Part shown: piece after piece, positions 10,488-19,094 of the stretch
Numbering within the stretch: position 1 is the first letter of the stretch
Layout: every line of letters begins with the position of its first letter
DNA from: Mycolicibacillus trivialis
GTDB taxonomy: Bacteria > Actinomycetota > Actinomycetes > Mycobacteriales > Mycobacteriaceae
Direction of reading: 5' to 3'
Assembly (NCBI RefSeq): GCF_002102395.1
Contig: NZ_LQPZ01000041.1
Location: forward strand, 39,639 to 103,638
Length of the DNA: 64,000 bases
Translations under genes and position numbers: made by a program
Notes under the pieces: generated by a model
Database searches by the model: none
The model's input: the letters and a program-made list of their open reading frames with translations, nothing else
Told to the model about the DNA's origin: nothing

Positions 10488-12634
10488 GGGTCCGGCTCCA
10501 CCTGGCGCCACACGGTCTGGTCGACACCGTTGACGGTGATGGTATCCGCCGAGACGAACCGGTTCTCGTCGCCGGCGACCTCGTGGACGGCGGAGGTGAG
10601 GTAGATGCCGGGCTCGGTCATGTCGTTCTTCAGCCGGTAGGCGAGGTTGACCGTCGGCCCCCACATGTCGTAGGCGACGCCGGACCGGCCGATCAGTCCG
10701 CTGGTGACCGGCCCGCTGTTGATGCCGACCCGAAGGCGCAGGGCGGTGTCGTTCTCCCGGTTGAACCGGTCCACGATGTGTTGCAACTCGACGGCGAAAT
10801 CGACTGCCCGCCTGGCACTGTCGAGGCGGGGAACGCTCAGTCCGCACGCCGCCAGATACCAGTCGTGCAGGGTCTGCACCGGCTCGACGCCCAGGCTCTC
10901 CGCAGCGGCGTCGAATTGGCGGACCAGCGTGTTGACCGCTGACAGCGATTCGTCGGAGTCGAGTTCCGCGGAGAAGACGTCCAGGTGGTCGATCTCCGCA
11001 GCGATCACGGTCAGGTCCGCGTGTTGCATAGCGGTGGTCTCGTCGCCGTCCCGGTAGTGCTCGGCGGCCGCTTCGGGCATCACCGACCGCAACAGTCGCT
11101 CGTTCTCCTCGTGCTGTTGGCGGATGAGGTCTTCCTTGGCGGTCAGGGCCCGACCCATGTTGTTGAACGCGACCGTGAGATCGCCGAGTTCGTCGTGGGA
11201 GAGCACCGGCAGGTCCAGGTCGTAATCCCCGGCGCTGACCTGCCGGGCACCGGACATCAGCTGGCGCACCGGGCGGACGAAGATGCGCGCGAGTGCCATC
11301 GCGGCGACGCAGATGACGAAGATGATCGCCACGGTCGACAGCACCAGGGTCCTGGTGAAGGCGGCCACCGGCGCGAACGCCTCGGCGGTGTCGATCTTGG
11401 CGACGATGACCCAGTGCAGACCGCGCAGCGTCACCGGCGCATAGGACTGCAGCGTCTGGTTGCCCAGGTAGTCGCGGGTGATGACGTTGCCGGTCTGGCC
11501 CTGGGCGGCCAGCCGGGTGGATTCTTCGGAGATGGGTTGCACCAGCATGGTTCCGCCCTGCCGAATGGCCTTCTCGACGACCTCCGGCGCGGTCCCGGCG
11601 CGCACCACGTCACGCTGGTAGCGGTCGGGGTCCTCGAGGAACACCCGCGAGTCCGAGCGCATCAGGTTGTCCGGGCCGACCAGGATGGTCTCACCGGTCT
11701 GGCCGAGACCGGCGCCGGGCCACTTCTGGGCCACGGTCATCAACCGGTTGAGTTTCTCGATCGGGAGTTGCAGCGCCAACACGCCGAGGCGCTCCGAGCC
11801 GCGGTTGACCGCCGCCAGCAGCCACGCGGTCGGTTCGCCGGCCGGTTCGTACTCGGCGAAGTCGGTGACGCCGACGAAGTCCACCGCGCGCGAGTCCAGC
11901 GTCGATCGGTAGGCGGCGGCCAGGTTGCTGGTTTGGTAGGGGCCGGAGAGCACGTTGGTCCCCAGGTCGACGTTCTTGTAGGCGGAGTAGACGACGTTGC
12001 CGTGGGTGTCGAGCAGCAGCGCGTCCTCGAAGCTGGACCTGGTCACCATGGTGCGGAAGAAGTTGCTGTAGCGGGCGTTCGCCGCCGACCAGGAGCTTCC
12101 GTCGCCGGCGTCGTCGTTGTCGATGCCCGCCGACTGCTCGGCACGGGTGATCGTGTAGCGCAGTTGCAGGTACTTCTGCGCCCGCGAGATGGGCAGCAGC
12201 CCGGTGATGTCGACCGGGGAGCCGGTCTCCACCTCTTCACGTTCACCGATGGTCTGCTCGTAGTAGCGTCGGATGTCGTCATCCTGCGTGGGGGTGATCC
12301 GGGCGGTGATCAGTTTCGCGAAGCCGTTGGTGAAGGCGGTGAGCGCGTCGGCGACCGTCTCGCCGCGGGTGTTCACGATCATCGTGTCGCGCATCTCGTC
12401 GAATTGCGCCTGCAGCGTTCGCTTCTGGGCGGACCGGATCGAGGTCAGCCGGTCCATCGCGGCGGCTTCCAGCGAGTCCCGGCCGGACCGGTAACCGATG
12501 AATCCCACCACTGCGGCGGACAGCACGCTGGTCACCAGCATCATCAGCAGCAGCTTCGACTGGATGCTCACCCGGCCCCGGCGGAGCGCCGAGCGTAGCG
12601 GGGGGCCGGGGGACTCTGCCGTAGAGTCGCTCAT
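10484..12634 (-). CDS. Membrane sensor class III adenylate/guanylate cyclase-like protein
   Basis: 716-residue receptor-type protein: cytoplasmic start, TM1 about 26-48, a large extracytoplasmic Cache-like sensor to about 420, TM2 about 425-447, a HAMP linker (ARIFVRPVRQLMSGARQVSA) and a class III cyclase domain from about residue 535. The transition-state Asn and Arg are kept (YDMWGPTVNLAYRL), as is the second metal aspartate (LHDWYLAACGL). The first metal Asp is Glu (IAAEIDHLDVFS) and the purine-selecting Lys is Gln (VQTLHD), so activity or nucleotide choice may differ. It is first gene of the unit with the channel and lldD. It corresponds to Rv2435c. Confidence 0.88.
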   Translation of the reverse strand: MSDSTAESPGPPLRSALRRGRVSIQSKLLLMMLVTSVLSAAVVGFIGYRSGRDSLEAAAMDRLTSIRSAQKRTLQAQFDEMRDTMIVNTRGETVADALTAFTNGFAKLITARITPTQDDDIRRYYEQTIGEREEVETGSPVDITGLLPISRAQKYLQLRYTITRAEQSAGIDNDDAGDGSSWSAANARYSNFFRTMVTRSSFEDALLLDTHGNVVYSAYKNVDLGTNVLSGPYQTSNLAAAYRSTLDSRAVDFVGVTDFAEYEPAGEPTAWLLAAVNRGSERLGVLALQLPIEKLNRLMTVAQKWPGAGLGQTGETILVGPDNLMRSDSRVFLEDPDRYQRDVVRAGTAPEVVEKAIRQGGTMLVQPISEESTRLAAQGQTGNVITRDYLGNQTLQSYAPVTLRGLHWVIVAKIDTAEAFAPVAAFTRTLVLSTVAIIFVICVAAMALARIFVRPVRQLMSGARQVSAGDYDLDLPVLSHDELGDLTVAFNNMGRALTAKEDLIRQQHEENERLLRSVMPEAAAEHYRDGDETTAMQHADLTVIAAEIDHLDVFSAELDSDESLSAVNTLVRQFDAAAESLGVEPVQTLHDWYLAACGLSVPRLDSARRAVDFAVELQHIVDRFNRENDTALRLRVGINSGPVTSGLIGRSGVAYDMWGPTVNLAYRLKNDMTEPGIYLTSAVHEVAGDENRFVSADTITVNGVDQTVWRQVEPDP

Positions 12635-12713
12635 CGGTTCCTTCGCGGTCGGTGTGTCCGGGGCCCGTCCGGGCCCGAGTCGCCTGACAGCCTAGCCCGA
12701 GCGCCGGTGCCGC

Positions 12714-13199
12714 TCAGGTCGAACGCCGGTACCGCGCGGCGTAGAGCGCCTTCATCTCCGCCTCGAATTCGGCGGCGGGGCCGTCGACGACCGCCCGCGG
12801 GACGACGGTGGCGATGGGCAGGGTGGCCACCGGTGCCGCCGGGACCCCCCACTCCTGAAGCCAGCCGCTGAGCTGGGTCGCGGAGGTGGCGTACACGATG
12901 CGGCCCAGGCCCACCCAGCCGTGGGCGGCCGCGCACATCGGGCAGTGTTCGCCGGAGGTGTAGACCGTCGCGCGCACCCGCTGCACCGGCGCCAGGTGTT
13001 CCGCTGCCCAGCGCGCAAGCGCGAATTCCGGGTGTGCGGTCGGGTCGCCGCCGCCGGTCCGGTTCCGGTCCTCGGCGCGGATGTTCCCGTCGCCGTCGAC
13101 CAGCAGCGAGCCGAACGGCTCGTCGCCCTCGGCCAGGGCCTGCCCGGCCAGTTCGACGCAGCGACCCAACCGCTGCAGATCAGCCTCGCTCAGCGCCAC
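12714..13199 (-). CDS. Nucleoside deaminase (CMP/dCMP deaminase family)
   Basis: 161-residue zinc deaminase. The zinc site is complete: His56 with catalytic Glu58 in THPEFAL, and Cys86/Cys89 in EHCPMC. The fold and the C-terminal segment resemble guanine/cytosine-type and tRNA-adenosine-deaminase-like single-domain nucleoside deaminases; which base is used cannot be told. The start is GTG 13199 (MALSEADLQRL). It lies 29 bases behind ahpD on the same strand and could be read through from ahpC-ahpD, though a role in peroxide defence is not implied. Confidence 0.86.
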   Translation of the reverse strand: MALSEADLQRLGRCVELAGQALAEGDEPFGSLLVDGDGNIRAEDRNRTGGGDPTAHPEFALARWAAEHLAPVQRVRATVYTSGEHCPMCAAAHGWVGLGRIVYATSATQLSGWLQEWGVPAAPVATLPIATVVPRAVVDGPAAEFEAEMKALYAARYRRST

Positions 13200-13228
13200 G
13201 AGGCCAGTCTACGGTCGCCTTGGCGCGG

Positions 13229-13762
13229 TCAGCTGCCGGCAAGCGCCTCGGCGGCCATGATGGCCTGACCGACGCCGGCGACGATGGAGGCGGCCTTGAG
13301 CGCCTCGAAGATCGCCTCCCGGCCGACCCCCTCCTGGCGCAGCGTGTTCTCGTGGGCGACCACGCAGTGCGAGCAGCCGTTGATCGCCGACACCGCCAGG
13401 CACCAGAGCTCGAAGTTCGCCTTGGAAACCCCGGGGTTGCCGATGATGTTCATCCGCAGACCCGGACGCAGGTCGTCGTAGGCGCCGTCGAGGAAACCGC
13501 GGCCTCGGTAGAACACGTTGTTCATGCCCATGATCGAGGCGGCACCGAGGGCGGCGTTGTAGGCCTCCGCCGACAGGATGTCGGCGGCCTCGGCGCCGAT
13601 GTCGGCGAGCACCCGCGGGTTGCGGGTGCTCGCCGCACAGCTGAGCAGGGTGCCCCACAACTGCTCCTCGTCGAGGGCGGTGGTGCGGGTCAGCGAGCCG
13701 AGGCTGAGCTTGAGGTCCTTGGCGTATTCGGGCAGGGCGTTCCTGAGGTTCTCGACACTCAT
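13229..13762 (-). CDS. ahpD: Alkylhydroperoxidase AhpD
   Basis: 177-residue carboxymuconolactone-decarboxylase-fold protein. The redox pair Cys130 and Cys133 ([10 protein letters not shown]) with His137 are exactly where mycobacterial AhpD has them. AhpD has weak peroxidase activity and serves as thiol adaptor that, with dihydrolipoamide and its partners, re-reduces AhpC. It starts at ATG 13762, 12 bases after the ahpC stop, so the two form one operon, divergent from oxyR. Length matches the family. Confidence 0.97.
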   Translation of the reverse strand: MSVENLRNALPEYAKDLKLSLGSLTRTTALDEEQLWGTLLSCAASTRNPRVLADIGAEAADILSAEAYNAALGAASIMGMNNVFYRGRGFLDGAYDDLRPGLRMNIIGNPGVSKANFELWCLAVSAINGCSHCVVAHENTLRQEGVGREAIFEALKAASIVAGVGQAIMAAEALAGS

Positions 13763-13774
13763 CAGCGCTCTCCT

Positions 13775-14362
13775 TTACACCGACTCTTGCAGCAGCTCAC
13801 CGGCGTCGAGCGTCGGGTCGCCCTTCTTCCAGTTGCACGCGCACAGCTCGTCGGACTGCAGGGCGTCGAGCACCCGCAGCACCTCGTCGACGTTGCGGCC
13901 CACCGAGCCGGCGGTAACCGAGACGAACTGGATCTCGTTGTTCGGGTCGACCAGGAAGGTCGCGCGGTCGGCCACGCCCTCGTCGTTGAGGACACCGGTC
14001 GCCTCCACCAGCTCGCGCTTGATGTCGGAGAGCATCGGGAAGGGCAGGTCCTTCAGGTCCTCGTGCTGGGCGCGCCACTGGAAGTGCACGAACTCGTTGT
14101 CCACCGAGGCGCCGAGCACCTGCGCGTCGCGGTCGGCGAACTCGTCGTTCAGCTTGCCGAACGCGGCGATCTCGGTGGGGCAGACGAAGGTGAAGTCCTT
14201 CGGCCAGAAGAACACGACGCGCCACTTACCGGGGTGGTCGTCGCTGGAGATGGTGGTGAAGTAGTCCTCCGGCGCCTTGGCGTCGACCTTCGACAGATCT
14301 CCGGGCACCAACGCCGTGAGCCGGTAGCTGGGGAACTGGTCACCGATGGTCAACAGAGACAT
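13775..14362 (-). CDS. ahpC: Alkyl hydroperoxide reductase AhpC (peroxiredoxin)
   Basis: 195-residue two-Cys peroxiredoxin that reduces H2O2, organic peroxides and peroxynitrite. The peroxidatic Cys61 lies in FTFVCPTEIAAF; the resolving cysteines are in DELCACNWKKGD near residue 174, the three-cysteine arrangement of mycobacterial AhpC. The start is ATG 14362 behind AAAGGAGTGTC, a strong ribosome site. It is first gene of ahpC-ahpD, and divergent from oxyR across a 106-base spacer, the arrangement in which OxyR controls the operon. Confidence 0.97.
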   Translation of the reverse strand: MSLLTIGDQFPSYRLTALVPGDLSKVDAKAPEDYFTTISSDDHPGKWRVVFFWPKDFTFVCPTEIAAFGKLNDEFADRDAQVLGASVDNEFVHFQWRAQHEDLKDLPFPMLSDIKRELVEATGVLNDEGVADRATFLVDPNNEIQFVSVTAGSVGRNVDEVLRVLDALQSDELCACNWKKGDPTLDAGELLQESV

Positions 14363-14468
14363 GACACTCCTTTTTCGAGTTGCTTCAGGTGGTTAAAACT
14401 CGGCACCACCCATACTGCCGCATCACCACTATAAATGAAAGGTGATACTTCACACTATACTCATAAGC
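14363..14468. promoter_or_regulatory. oxyR-ahpC divergent control region with LysR-type dyad
   Basis: The 106-base AT-richer spacer between ahpC and oxyR must carry both promoters. An imperfect 23-bp dyad at 14460-14482 runs over the oxyR start codon with half-sites CTCATA and GATAAGAG (outer CTC.TA matched by TA.GAG). It resembles the GATAAG-containing OxyR site known between these genes in other mycobacteria, which also overlaps the oxyR start. The core is weakly symmetric, so the exact operator is uncertain. Confidence 0.5.
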
Positions 14469-15428
14469 ATGACCGATAAGAGCTATCAACCCACCCTCGC
14501 CGGGCTGCGGGCGTTCGCCGCGGTCGCCGAGAACCATCACTTCAGTAGCGCGGCAACGGCTCTCGGTGTCAGTCAGTCCACCCTGTCGCAAGCGCTGGCA
14601 GCACTGGAAGCCGGCCTCGGCGTGCAGCTGATCGAACGCTCCACCCGCCAGGTCTTCCTCACCCCGGAGGGCGAACAACTCCTGCCGCCGGCGCAGGCGG
14701 TGGTCGAGGCGGCCGCCGCGTTCTCCGCGGCCGCGGCCGGATCCGCCGACCCACTGCAGGGGACCCTGCGGGTCGGGCTGATCCCGACGGTGGCGCCCTA
14801 CGTGCTGCCCGCGATGCTCACCGGACTGGCGCACCGGTTACCGCAGTTGAAGCTGCGCGTGGTCGAGGACCAGACCGCGCGACTGCTGACCACGTTGCGC
14901 GAGGGCGCACTCGACGCCGCACTGCTCGCACTGCCCGCCGAGGCCGGTGGACTCACCGAGATCCCGCTCTACGACGAGGATTTCGTCTTGGCGCTGCCCC
15001 CCGGGCATGCGCTGGCCGGCAAGCGGAAGGTGGACCCGTCGGTGCTGGGCCGGCTGCCGCTGCTGCTGCTCGACGAGGGCCACTGCCTGCGGGATCAGAC
15101 ACTGGAGGTCTGCCGTGGGGCGGGCGTGCGCGCCGAGGTGGCCGACACCCGGGCGGCGTCGCTGGCCACGGCGGTGCAGTGTGTGGCGGGCGGGCTGGGG
15201 GTGACCCTGATTCCGGCGAGCGCGGTTGCGGTCGAGGCCGCCCGCAGTCAACTGGCCCTGGCCAGGTTCGGCGTCCCGCGGCCGGGCCGGCGGATCGGAC
15301 TGGTGTTCCGCAGCTCCAGCGGACGCGAGGAGCACTACCGCCGGCTGGCCGAGGCCTTCATCGACGCCCTCGGCGCGGACCCCGCGGTGCGGCCGTGGCG
15401 CGGCGCGGTGTCGACGGCGCGCGGCTAG
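14469..15428 (+). CDS. oxyR: Peroxide-sensing LysR regulator OxyR
   Basis: 319-residue LysR-family activator. The N-terminal winged helix-turn-helix covers about residues 8-65 ([19 protein letters not shown]) and the effector domain about 95-305. Two cysteines nine residues apart, Cys206 and Cys215 ([12 protein letters not shown]), match the pair that forms the H2O2-sensing disulfide in OxyR. The start ATG 14469 was chosen because LysR homology begins right after it; an upstream in-frame start would add nine residues. The gene is full length, unlike the inactive oxyR of the M. tuberculosis complex. It controls the divergent ahpC-ahpD. Confidence 0.94.
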   Translation: MTDKSYQPTLAGLRAFAAVAENHHFSSAATALGVSQSTLSQALAALEAGLGVQLIERSTRQVFLTPEGEQLLPPAQAVVEAAAAFSAAAAGSADPLQGTLRVGLIPTVAPYVLPAMLTGLAHRLPQLKLRVVEDQTARLLTTLREGALDAALLALPAEAGGLTEIPLYDEDFVLALPPGHALAGKRKVDPSVLGRLPLLLLDEGHCLRDQTLEVCRGAGVRAEVADTRAASLATAVQCVAGGLGVTLIPASAVAVEAARSQLALARFGVPRPGRRIGLVFRSSSGREEHYRRLAEAFIDALGADPAVRPWRGAVSTARG

Positions 15429-15438
15429 GCTGCCGGGC

Positions 15439-16197
15439 GTGATACTGCAGATCGAGGACCACAACCGGGTGCGCACCCTCACCCTCAACCGGCCCGAGGC
15501 GCTCAACGCCTTCAACGAGGCGCTCTACGACGCCACCACCGAGGCGCTGCTGGCCGCCGCCGAGGATCCGACGGTCGCGGTGGTGCTGCTGACCGGAGCC
15601 GGGCGCGCGTTCTCCGCGGGAACCGACCTCACCGAGATGCAGGCCCGGGTCACCGACCCCGACTTCGTCCCGGGCCGCCACGGGTTCACCGGCCTGATCG
15701 ACGCGCTCAGCCGGTTTCCCAAGCCGCTGATCTGCGCGGTCAACGGTGTCGGGCTGGGGATCGGCGCCACCGTGCTCGGACACGCCGACCTGGCGTTCAT
15801 GTCGACGACCGCGCGACTGAAATGCCCGTTCACCAGCCTCGGGGTGGCGCCGGAGGCGGCCTCGTCGTACCTGCTGCCGCAGCTGATCGGGCGGCAGAAC
15901 GCGGCGTGGATGCTGCTGTCCTCGGAGTGGATCGACGCCGCCGAGGCCCGGCGGATGGGCTTGGTCTTCGCCGTCTGCGAGCCCGGGGACCTGATGGCCG
16001 AGGCGCGCAGGCACGCCGAGGTCATCGCGGCCCGGCCGATCGCCAGCCTGGTCGCGGTCAAGCACACCATGGTCGAGCCGATCCGGCCGGAGATCGCAGC
16101 GGCGAGCCGACGGGAGAACGCCCACTTCGCCGAGCTGCTCGGCGGTCAGGCCAACGCCGATGCCCTGGCCGATTTCACCGGCCGCCGGGGGGAGTGA
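15439..16197 (+). CDS. Enoyl-CoA hydratase/isomerase family protein
   Basis: 252-residue crotonase-fold protein starting at GTG 15439, ten bases after oxyR. The crotonase core is clear: TLNRPEALNAFN, the oxyanion-hole segments AFSAGTDLTEM and AVNGVGLGIGATV, and PFTSLGVAPEAASSYLLP. The second catalytic glutamate position is filled by the E of VAPEAAS; the first oxyanion site carries GTDL rather than the GADL common in hydratases. It may act as hydratase or isomerase in fatty acid breakdown; the substrate is unknown. Its closeness to oxyR suggests read-through, not shared function. Confidence 0.85.
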   Translation: MILQIEDHNRVRTLTLNRPEALNAFNEALYDATTEALLAAAEDPTVAVVLLTGAGRAFSAGTDLTEMQARVTDPDFVPGRHGFTGLIDALSRFPKPLICAVNGVGLGIGATVLGHADLAFMSTTARLKCPFTSLGVAPEAASSYLLPQLIGRQNAAWMLLSSEWIDAAEARRMGLVFAVCEPGDLMAEARRHAEVIAARPIASLVAVKHTMVEPIRPEIAAASRRENAHFAELLGGQANADALADFTGRRGE

Positions 16198-16200
16198 GGA

Positions 16201-16404
16201 TCAGACCAGCTCGAGCATCTTGGCGCCGGGCGGGCAGAGGCTCTCCGAAACGGTGGCGATGATGGATCGGACGGTGCACCGGCAGCGGCCGCAGTCCGAG
16301 CCGGCCCCGCACATCGCCGCTACCTCGCGAGAATTCGAGGCGCCCGCGGCGACGGCATCGGACACGGTCTGGGTGGTCGCACCGACACACAGACACACAT
16401 ACAT
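16201..16404 (-). CDS. bfd: Bacterioferritin-associated [2Fe-2S] ferredoxin
   Basis: 67-residue BFD-like protein. Cys4, Cys6, Cys38 and Cys41 (MYVCLC; GSDCGRC) match the ligand spacing of Bfd, with extra cysteines at 32 and 43. Bfd docks on bacterioferritin and reduces stored ferric iron so that it can leave. Start ATG 16404 is preferred over the adjacent ATG one codon upstream because MYVCLC is the family start. It is divergent from bfrA and shares with it a spacer holding two IdeR boxes, which fits a linked store-and-release module. Confidence 0.92.
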   Translation of the reverse strand: MYVCLCVGATTQTVSDAVAAGASNSREVAAMCGAGSDCGRCRCTVRSIIATVSESLCPPGAKMLELV

Positions 16405-16457
16405 CAATGCACCCCTACACAGTCTGATCGCGTCCCGGTTCGCAGAAGAACCTCGTG

Positions 16458-16476
16458 TTAGCCCAGTCTAACCTAA
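16458..16476. promoter_or_regulatory. IdeR iron box 1
   Basis: TTAGCCCAGTCTAACCTAA matches the 19-bp mycobacterial IdeR consensus at 15 of 19 positions. It lies between bfd and bfrA. IdeR with bound iron activates bfrA in M. tuberculosis from tandem boxes of this kind. Confidence 0.85.
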
Positions 16477-16481
16477 GCTCG

Positions 16482-16500
16482 TTAGCAGAGTCTAACCTAA
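16482..16500. promoter_or_regulatory. IdeR iron box 2
   Basis: TTAGCAGAGTCTAACCTAA matches the IdeR consensus at 15 of 19 positions and sits exactly 24 bases from box 1 on the same face pattern. The tandem pair lies about 170 bases upstream of bfrA and about 55-95 upstream of bfd, so iron could control both. Confidence 0.85.
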
Positions 16501-16669
16501 CTCGGCGGGCGTGCCGCACCGACCGGCGCCACGCCCGGGGGTCGGTTGCGGCCAAAGGTCGCCGCCCGGTGGCGCACTGGACTAAATTCGAAGACGCAGC
16601 CCTCGGCGGTGCACAGCCCGCACCGCCGGCGCCGCTGGCTATTCAGACGATTGCGACAAGGGAGTGACC

Positions 16670-17149
16670 ATGCAGGGCGATCCGGAGGTCTTACGCCTCC
16701 TCAACGAGCAGCTCACCAGTGAGCTGACCGCGATCAACCAGTACTTCCTGCACTCGAAGATGCAGGAGAGCTGGGGTTTCACCGAAGTTGCCGAACACAC
16801 CCGCGCGGAATCCTTCGAGGAGATGCGCCACGCCGAGCTGCTGACCGACCGGATTCTGCTGCTCGACGGGCTGCCGAACTACCAGCGGCTGGGTTCGCTG
16901 CGGATCGGCCAGACCCTGCGCGAGCAGTTCGAGAGCGACCTGGCCATCGAATACGACGTGCTCGACCGGCTCAAACCGGGGGTCATCATGTGCCGCGAGA
17001 AGCAGGACAGCACCAGCGCGGCCCTGCTGGAGAAGATCGTGGCCGACGAGGAGGAGCACATCGACTACCTCGAAACGCAGCTGCAGCTGATGGACAAGCT
17101 CGGCGAGGAACTCTACAGCGCGCAGTGCGTCTCCCGGCCGCCGTCCTGA
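16670..17149 (+). CDS. bfrA: Heme-containing bacterioferritin
   Basis: 159-residue iron-storage subunit that assembles into 24-mer cages. All ferroxidase ligands are present (Glu18, Glu51, His54, Glu94, Glu127, His130) with the heme ligand Met52. It is nearly identical to M. tuberculosis BfrA across its length, ending AQCVSRPP. Start ATG 16670 gives the known MQGDP N-terminus and has AAGGGAG (16658-16664) upstream; a GTG two codons earlier is less likely. Tandem IdeR boxes upstream indicate iron control. Its 3' end overlaps the start of the next gene by 25 bases. Confidence 0.97.
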   Translation: MQGDPEVLRLLNEQLTSELTAINQYFLHSKMQESWGFTEVAEHTRAESFEEMRHAELLTDRILLLDGLPNYQRLGSLRIGQTLREQFESDLAIEYDVLDRLKPGVIMCREKQDSTSAALLEKIVADEEEHIDYLETQLQLMDKLGEELYSAQCVSRPPS

Positions 17150-19077
17150 GCGCCGGTGCCGCGGCGGCGGCCGCGGCACTGTTGGGCCGTCGTGCGAGCA
17201 GGCGTGCCCGGTCAGGGCGGACCCGACGGCGGGTCGCCCCACCGTTCACCCCGGAGTGGACCCCGGGGCCGGCGCGCTACGGGGTGGGAGTCCACCACAA
17301 CGTCGCGGTGCCGATGAGCGACGGCGTGACCCTACGCGCCGAGGTGCACTATCCCACCGATCCGGCGACCGGCACGGCCGCGCCGGGACCGTTCCCGGTG
17401 CTGGTGTGTGTCACCCCCTACGGCAAGAAGGCGCCTCCGCCCGCGGCGCAGCTCGGTGGGGGCGCCAGCCCGTACTTGATCACCCGCGGCTATATCGAGG
17501 TGCTGGTCGACGTCCGTGGCACCGGAACCTCCGACGGGGATTTCGAGATGTTCGGGGACCGCCAGACCCGCGACGGGGTGGAGTTGGTCGACTGGGCGGC
17601 CACGCTGCCCAACGCCAACGGCCGGGTCGGGTTGTTCGGGTTGTCGTATCTGGGCATCAACCAGCTGTTCACCGCCGCGGCGGTCGGTCAGCAGTCGCCG
17701 CTGCGGGCGATCTTCCCGGTGATGGCGGCGACCGACTTCTACCGCGACGCGGCCACCATGGGCGGGGTGCCCCACCTGTGGGCGATCCGTGGCTACGCCG
17801 TGGCCTACCGCCTGCTCAACATCATCAACCCCGCTCTGGAGGCCCTCACCACCGGAGATCACCCCCGTCCCAGGTCGGGAGGGCGGGCGGCGGTGCGCCG
17901 GCGCGGCCGCACCCAGCGCGGCTATTTCGGACCGCTCACCGCCGATGTTCGCAGTGGGGGAGAGACCGCCTTCGACGGCCCGTTCTGGGACTCCATGCGT
18001 CCGTCGGAGGTGCTCGCCGACATCGCCGCCAACGGGGTGGCGGTGCTGCTCACCGGCGGGTGGCATGACGCCTTCCAGCGTGCCGCGCCGCTGAACTACG
18101 CGGGCCTGCAGAACGCCGCGGCCGGCCGTGACGTGCACGCGCCGATGCAGCCGGGCCAGCCGATCTCCGACCGGGTCAAGCTGATCATGGGCCCCTGGTA
18201 TCACGTCTCCGACTACGGCGGGATGCACCTGGATGCGCTGCAACTGCGCTGGTTCGATCACTGGCTCAAGGACGACGCCGATGCGGCGCTGCCCGATGCA
18301 CCGTTGACGTTCCAGCCGATCGGCAGTGCGCAGTGGCTGCGGGCCCGCGAGTATCCGCTGCCCGAGGCGGTGCCAACCCGGTTGTACCTCTGCGACGCGG
18401 GCCGGCTGACCGAAACCGCCGGCGAGCAGGTGTCGACGGCCACCCTGACGTACCGGCACCGCGGACCGGTGTCGGGCCGCAGTCTGGAACAGTGGAGCCT
18501 CGGCCTCGGCGGGTTCGCGGTGGGCCAAGGCGGTCTGCAGATCCGCTACGACCGGGACAACCGGCGACTGCAGCGCGGGGCGCTGACCTACACCGCTGCA
18601 CCGGTGCGGGCCCCGGTGCTGGTCGCCGGTCCGGTCACGGTGACGCTGTACGCGCGGGCCACCACCACCGAGACGCTGTGGGTGGCCCACCTCGATGACG
18701 TGGCCCCCGATGGGGCCAGCCGTCCGCTGACCCAGGGCGCACTGCTGGGGTCGCACCGCGCGCTGGACCCGCAGCGGTCGTGGTATCTGCCCGACGGCAC
18801 GGTGCTCAGACCCCACCATGTGAGCACCCGAGCGGCCTGCACCCCGGTGGTACCCGGCGAGTTGACCCGTTACGACCTGGAGGTCTTCCCGACGGCGGCG
18901 TGGCTCGATGCCGGGCATCGGCTGCGGCTGACCGTGACCACATTCGATTTTCCGCAGTTGGTGCCCACCCGGCCCGCCCGACAGGCCCTCGCCGGTGGAC
19001 GCTACGAGGTCCAGCAGGGCGGTGTCGAAGCGTCGTACCTGCTGGTCCCGCTCGTCGATCCGGATGCGCTGCGCTGA
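17125..19077 (+). CDS. CocE/NonD family alpha/beta hydrolase
   Basis: 650-residue member of the X-Pro dipeptidyl-peptidase/cocaine esterase-like hydrolases. The nucleophile elbow is GLFGLSYLGI, with acid and base expected in GGWHDAF and GPWYHVS, and a C-terminal jelly-roll domain (about 430-640). The proposed start GTG 17125 lies inside the end of bfrA and gives an alanine-rich hydrophobic leader ([18 protein letters not shown]), suggesting membrane anchoring or export; the next in-frame start, GTG 17284, would cut into the conserved part. It acts on an ester or amide that cannot be named. Confidence 0.85.
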   Translation: MRLPAAVLSAGAAAAAAALLGRRASRRARSGRTRRRVAPPFTPEWTPGPARYGVGVHHNVAVPMSDGVTLRAEVHYPTDPATGTAAPGPFPVLVCVTPYGKKAPPPAAQLGGGASPYLITRGYIEVLVDVRGTGTSDGDFEMFGDRQTRDGVELVDWAATLPNANGRVGLFGLSYLGINQLFTAAAVGQQSPLRAIFPVMAATDFYRDAATMGGVPHLWAIRGYAVAYRLLNIINPALEALTTGDHPRPRSGGRAAVRRRGRTQRGYFGPLTADVRSGGETAFDGPFWDSMRPSEVLADIAANGVAVLLTGGWHDAFQRAAPLNYAGLQNAAAGRDVHAPMQPGQPISDRVKLIMGPWYHVSDYGGMHLDALQLRWFDHWLKDDADAALPDAPLTFQPIGSAQWLRAREYPLPEAVPTRLYLCDAGRLTETAGEQVSTATLTYRHRGPVSGRSLEQWSLGLGGFAVGQGGLQIRYDRDNRRLQRGALTYTAAPVRAPVLVAGPVTVTLYARATTTETLWVAHLDDVAPDGASRPLTQGALLGSHRALDPQRSWYLPDGTVLRPHHVSTRAACTPVVPGELTRYDLEVFPTAAWLDAGHRLRLTVTTFDFPQLVPTRPARQALAGGRYEVQQGGVEASYLLVPLVDPDALR

Positions 19078-19094
19078 CCGCGGCGAGCGAGGGC

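Noticed and set aside
10985..12598. Plus-strand frame opposite the cyclase
   Set aside because: The cyclase has clear domains; the opposite frame is His/Gly/Arg-rich noise.
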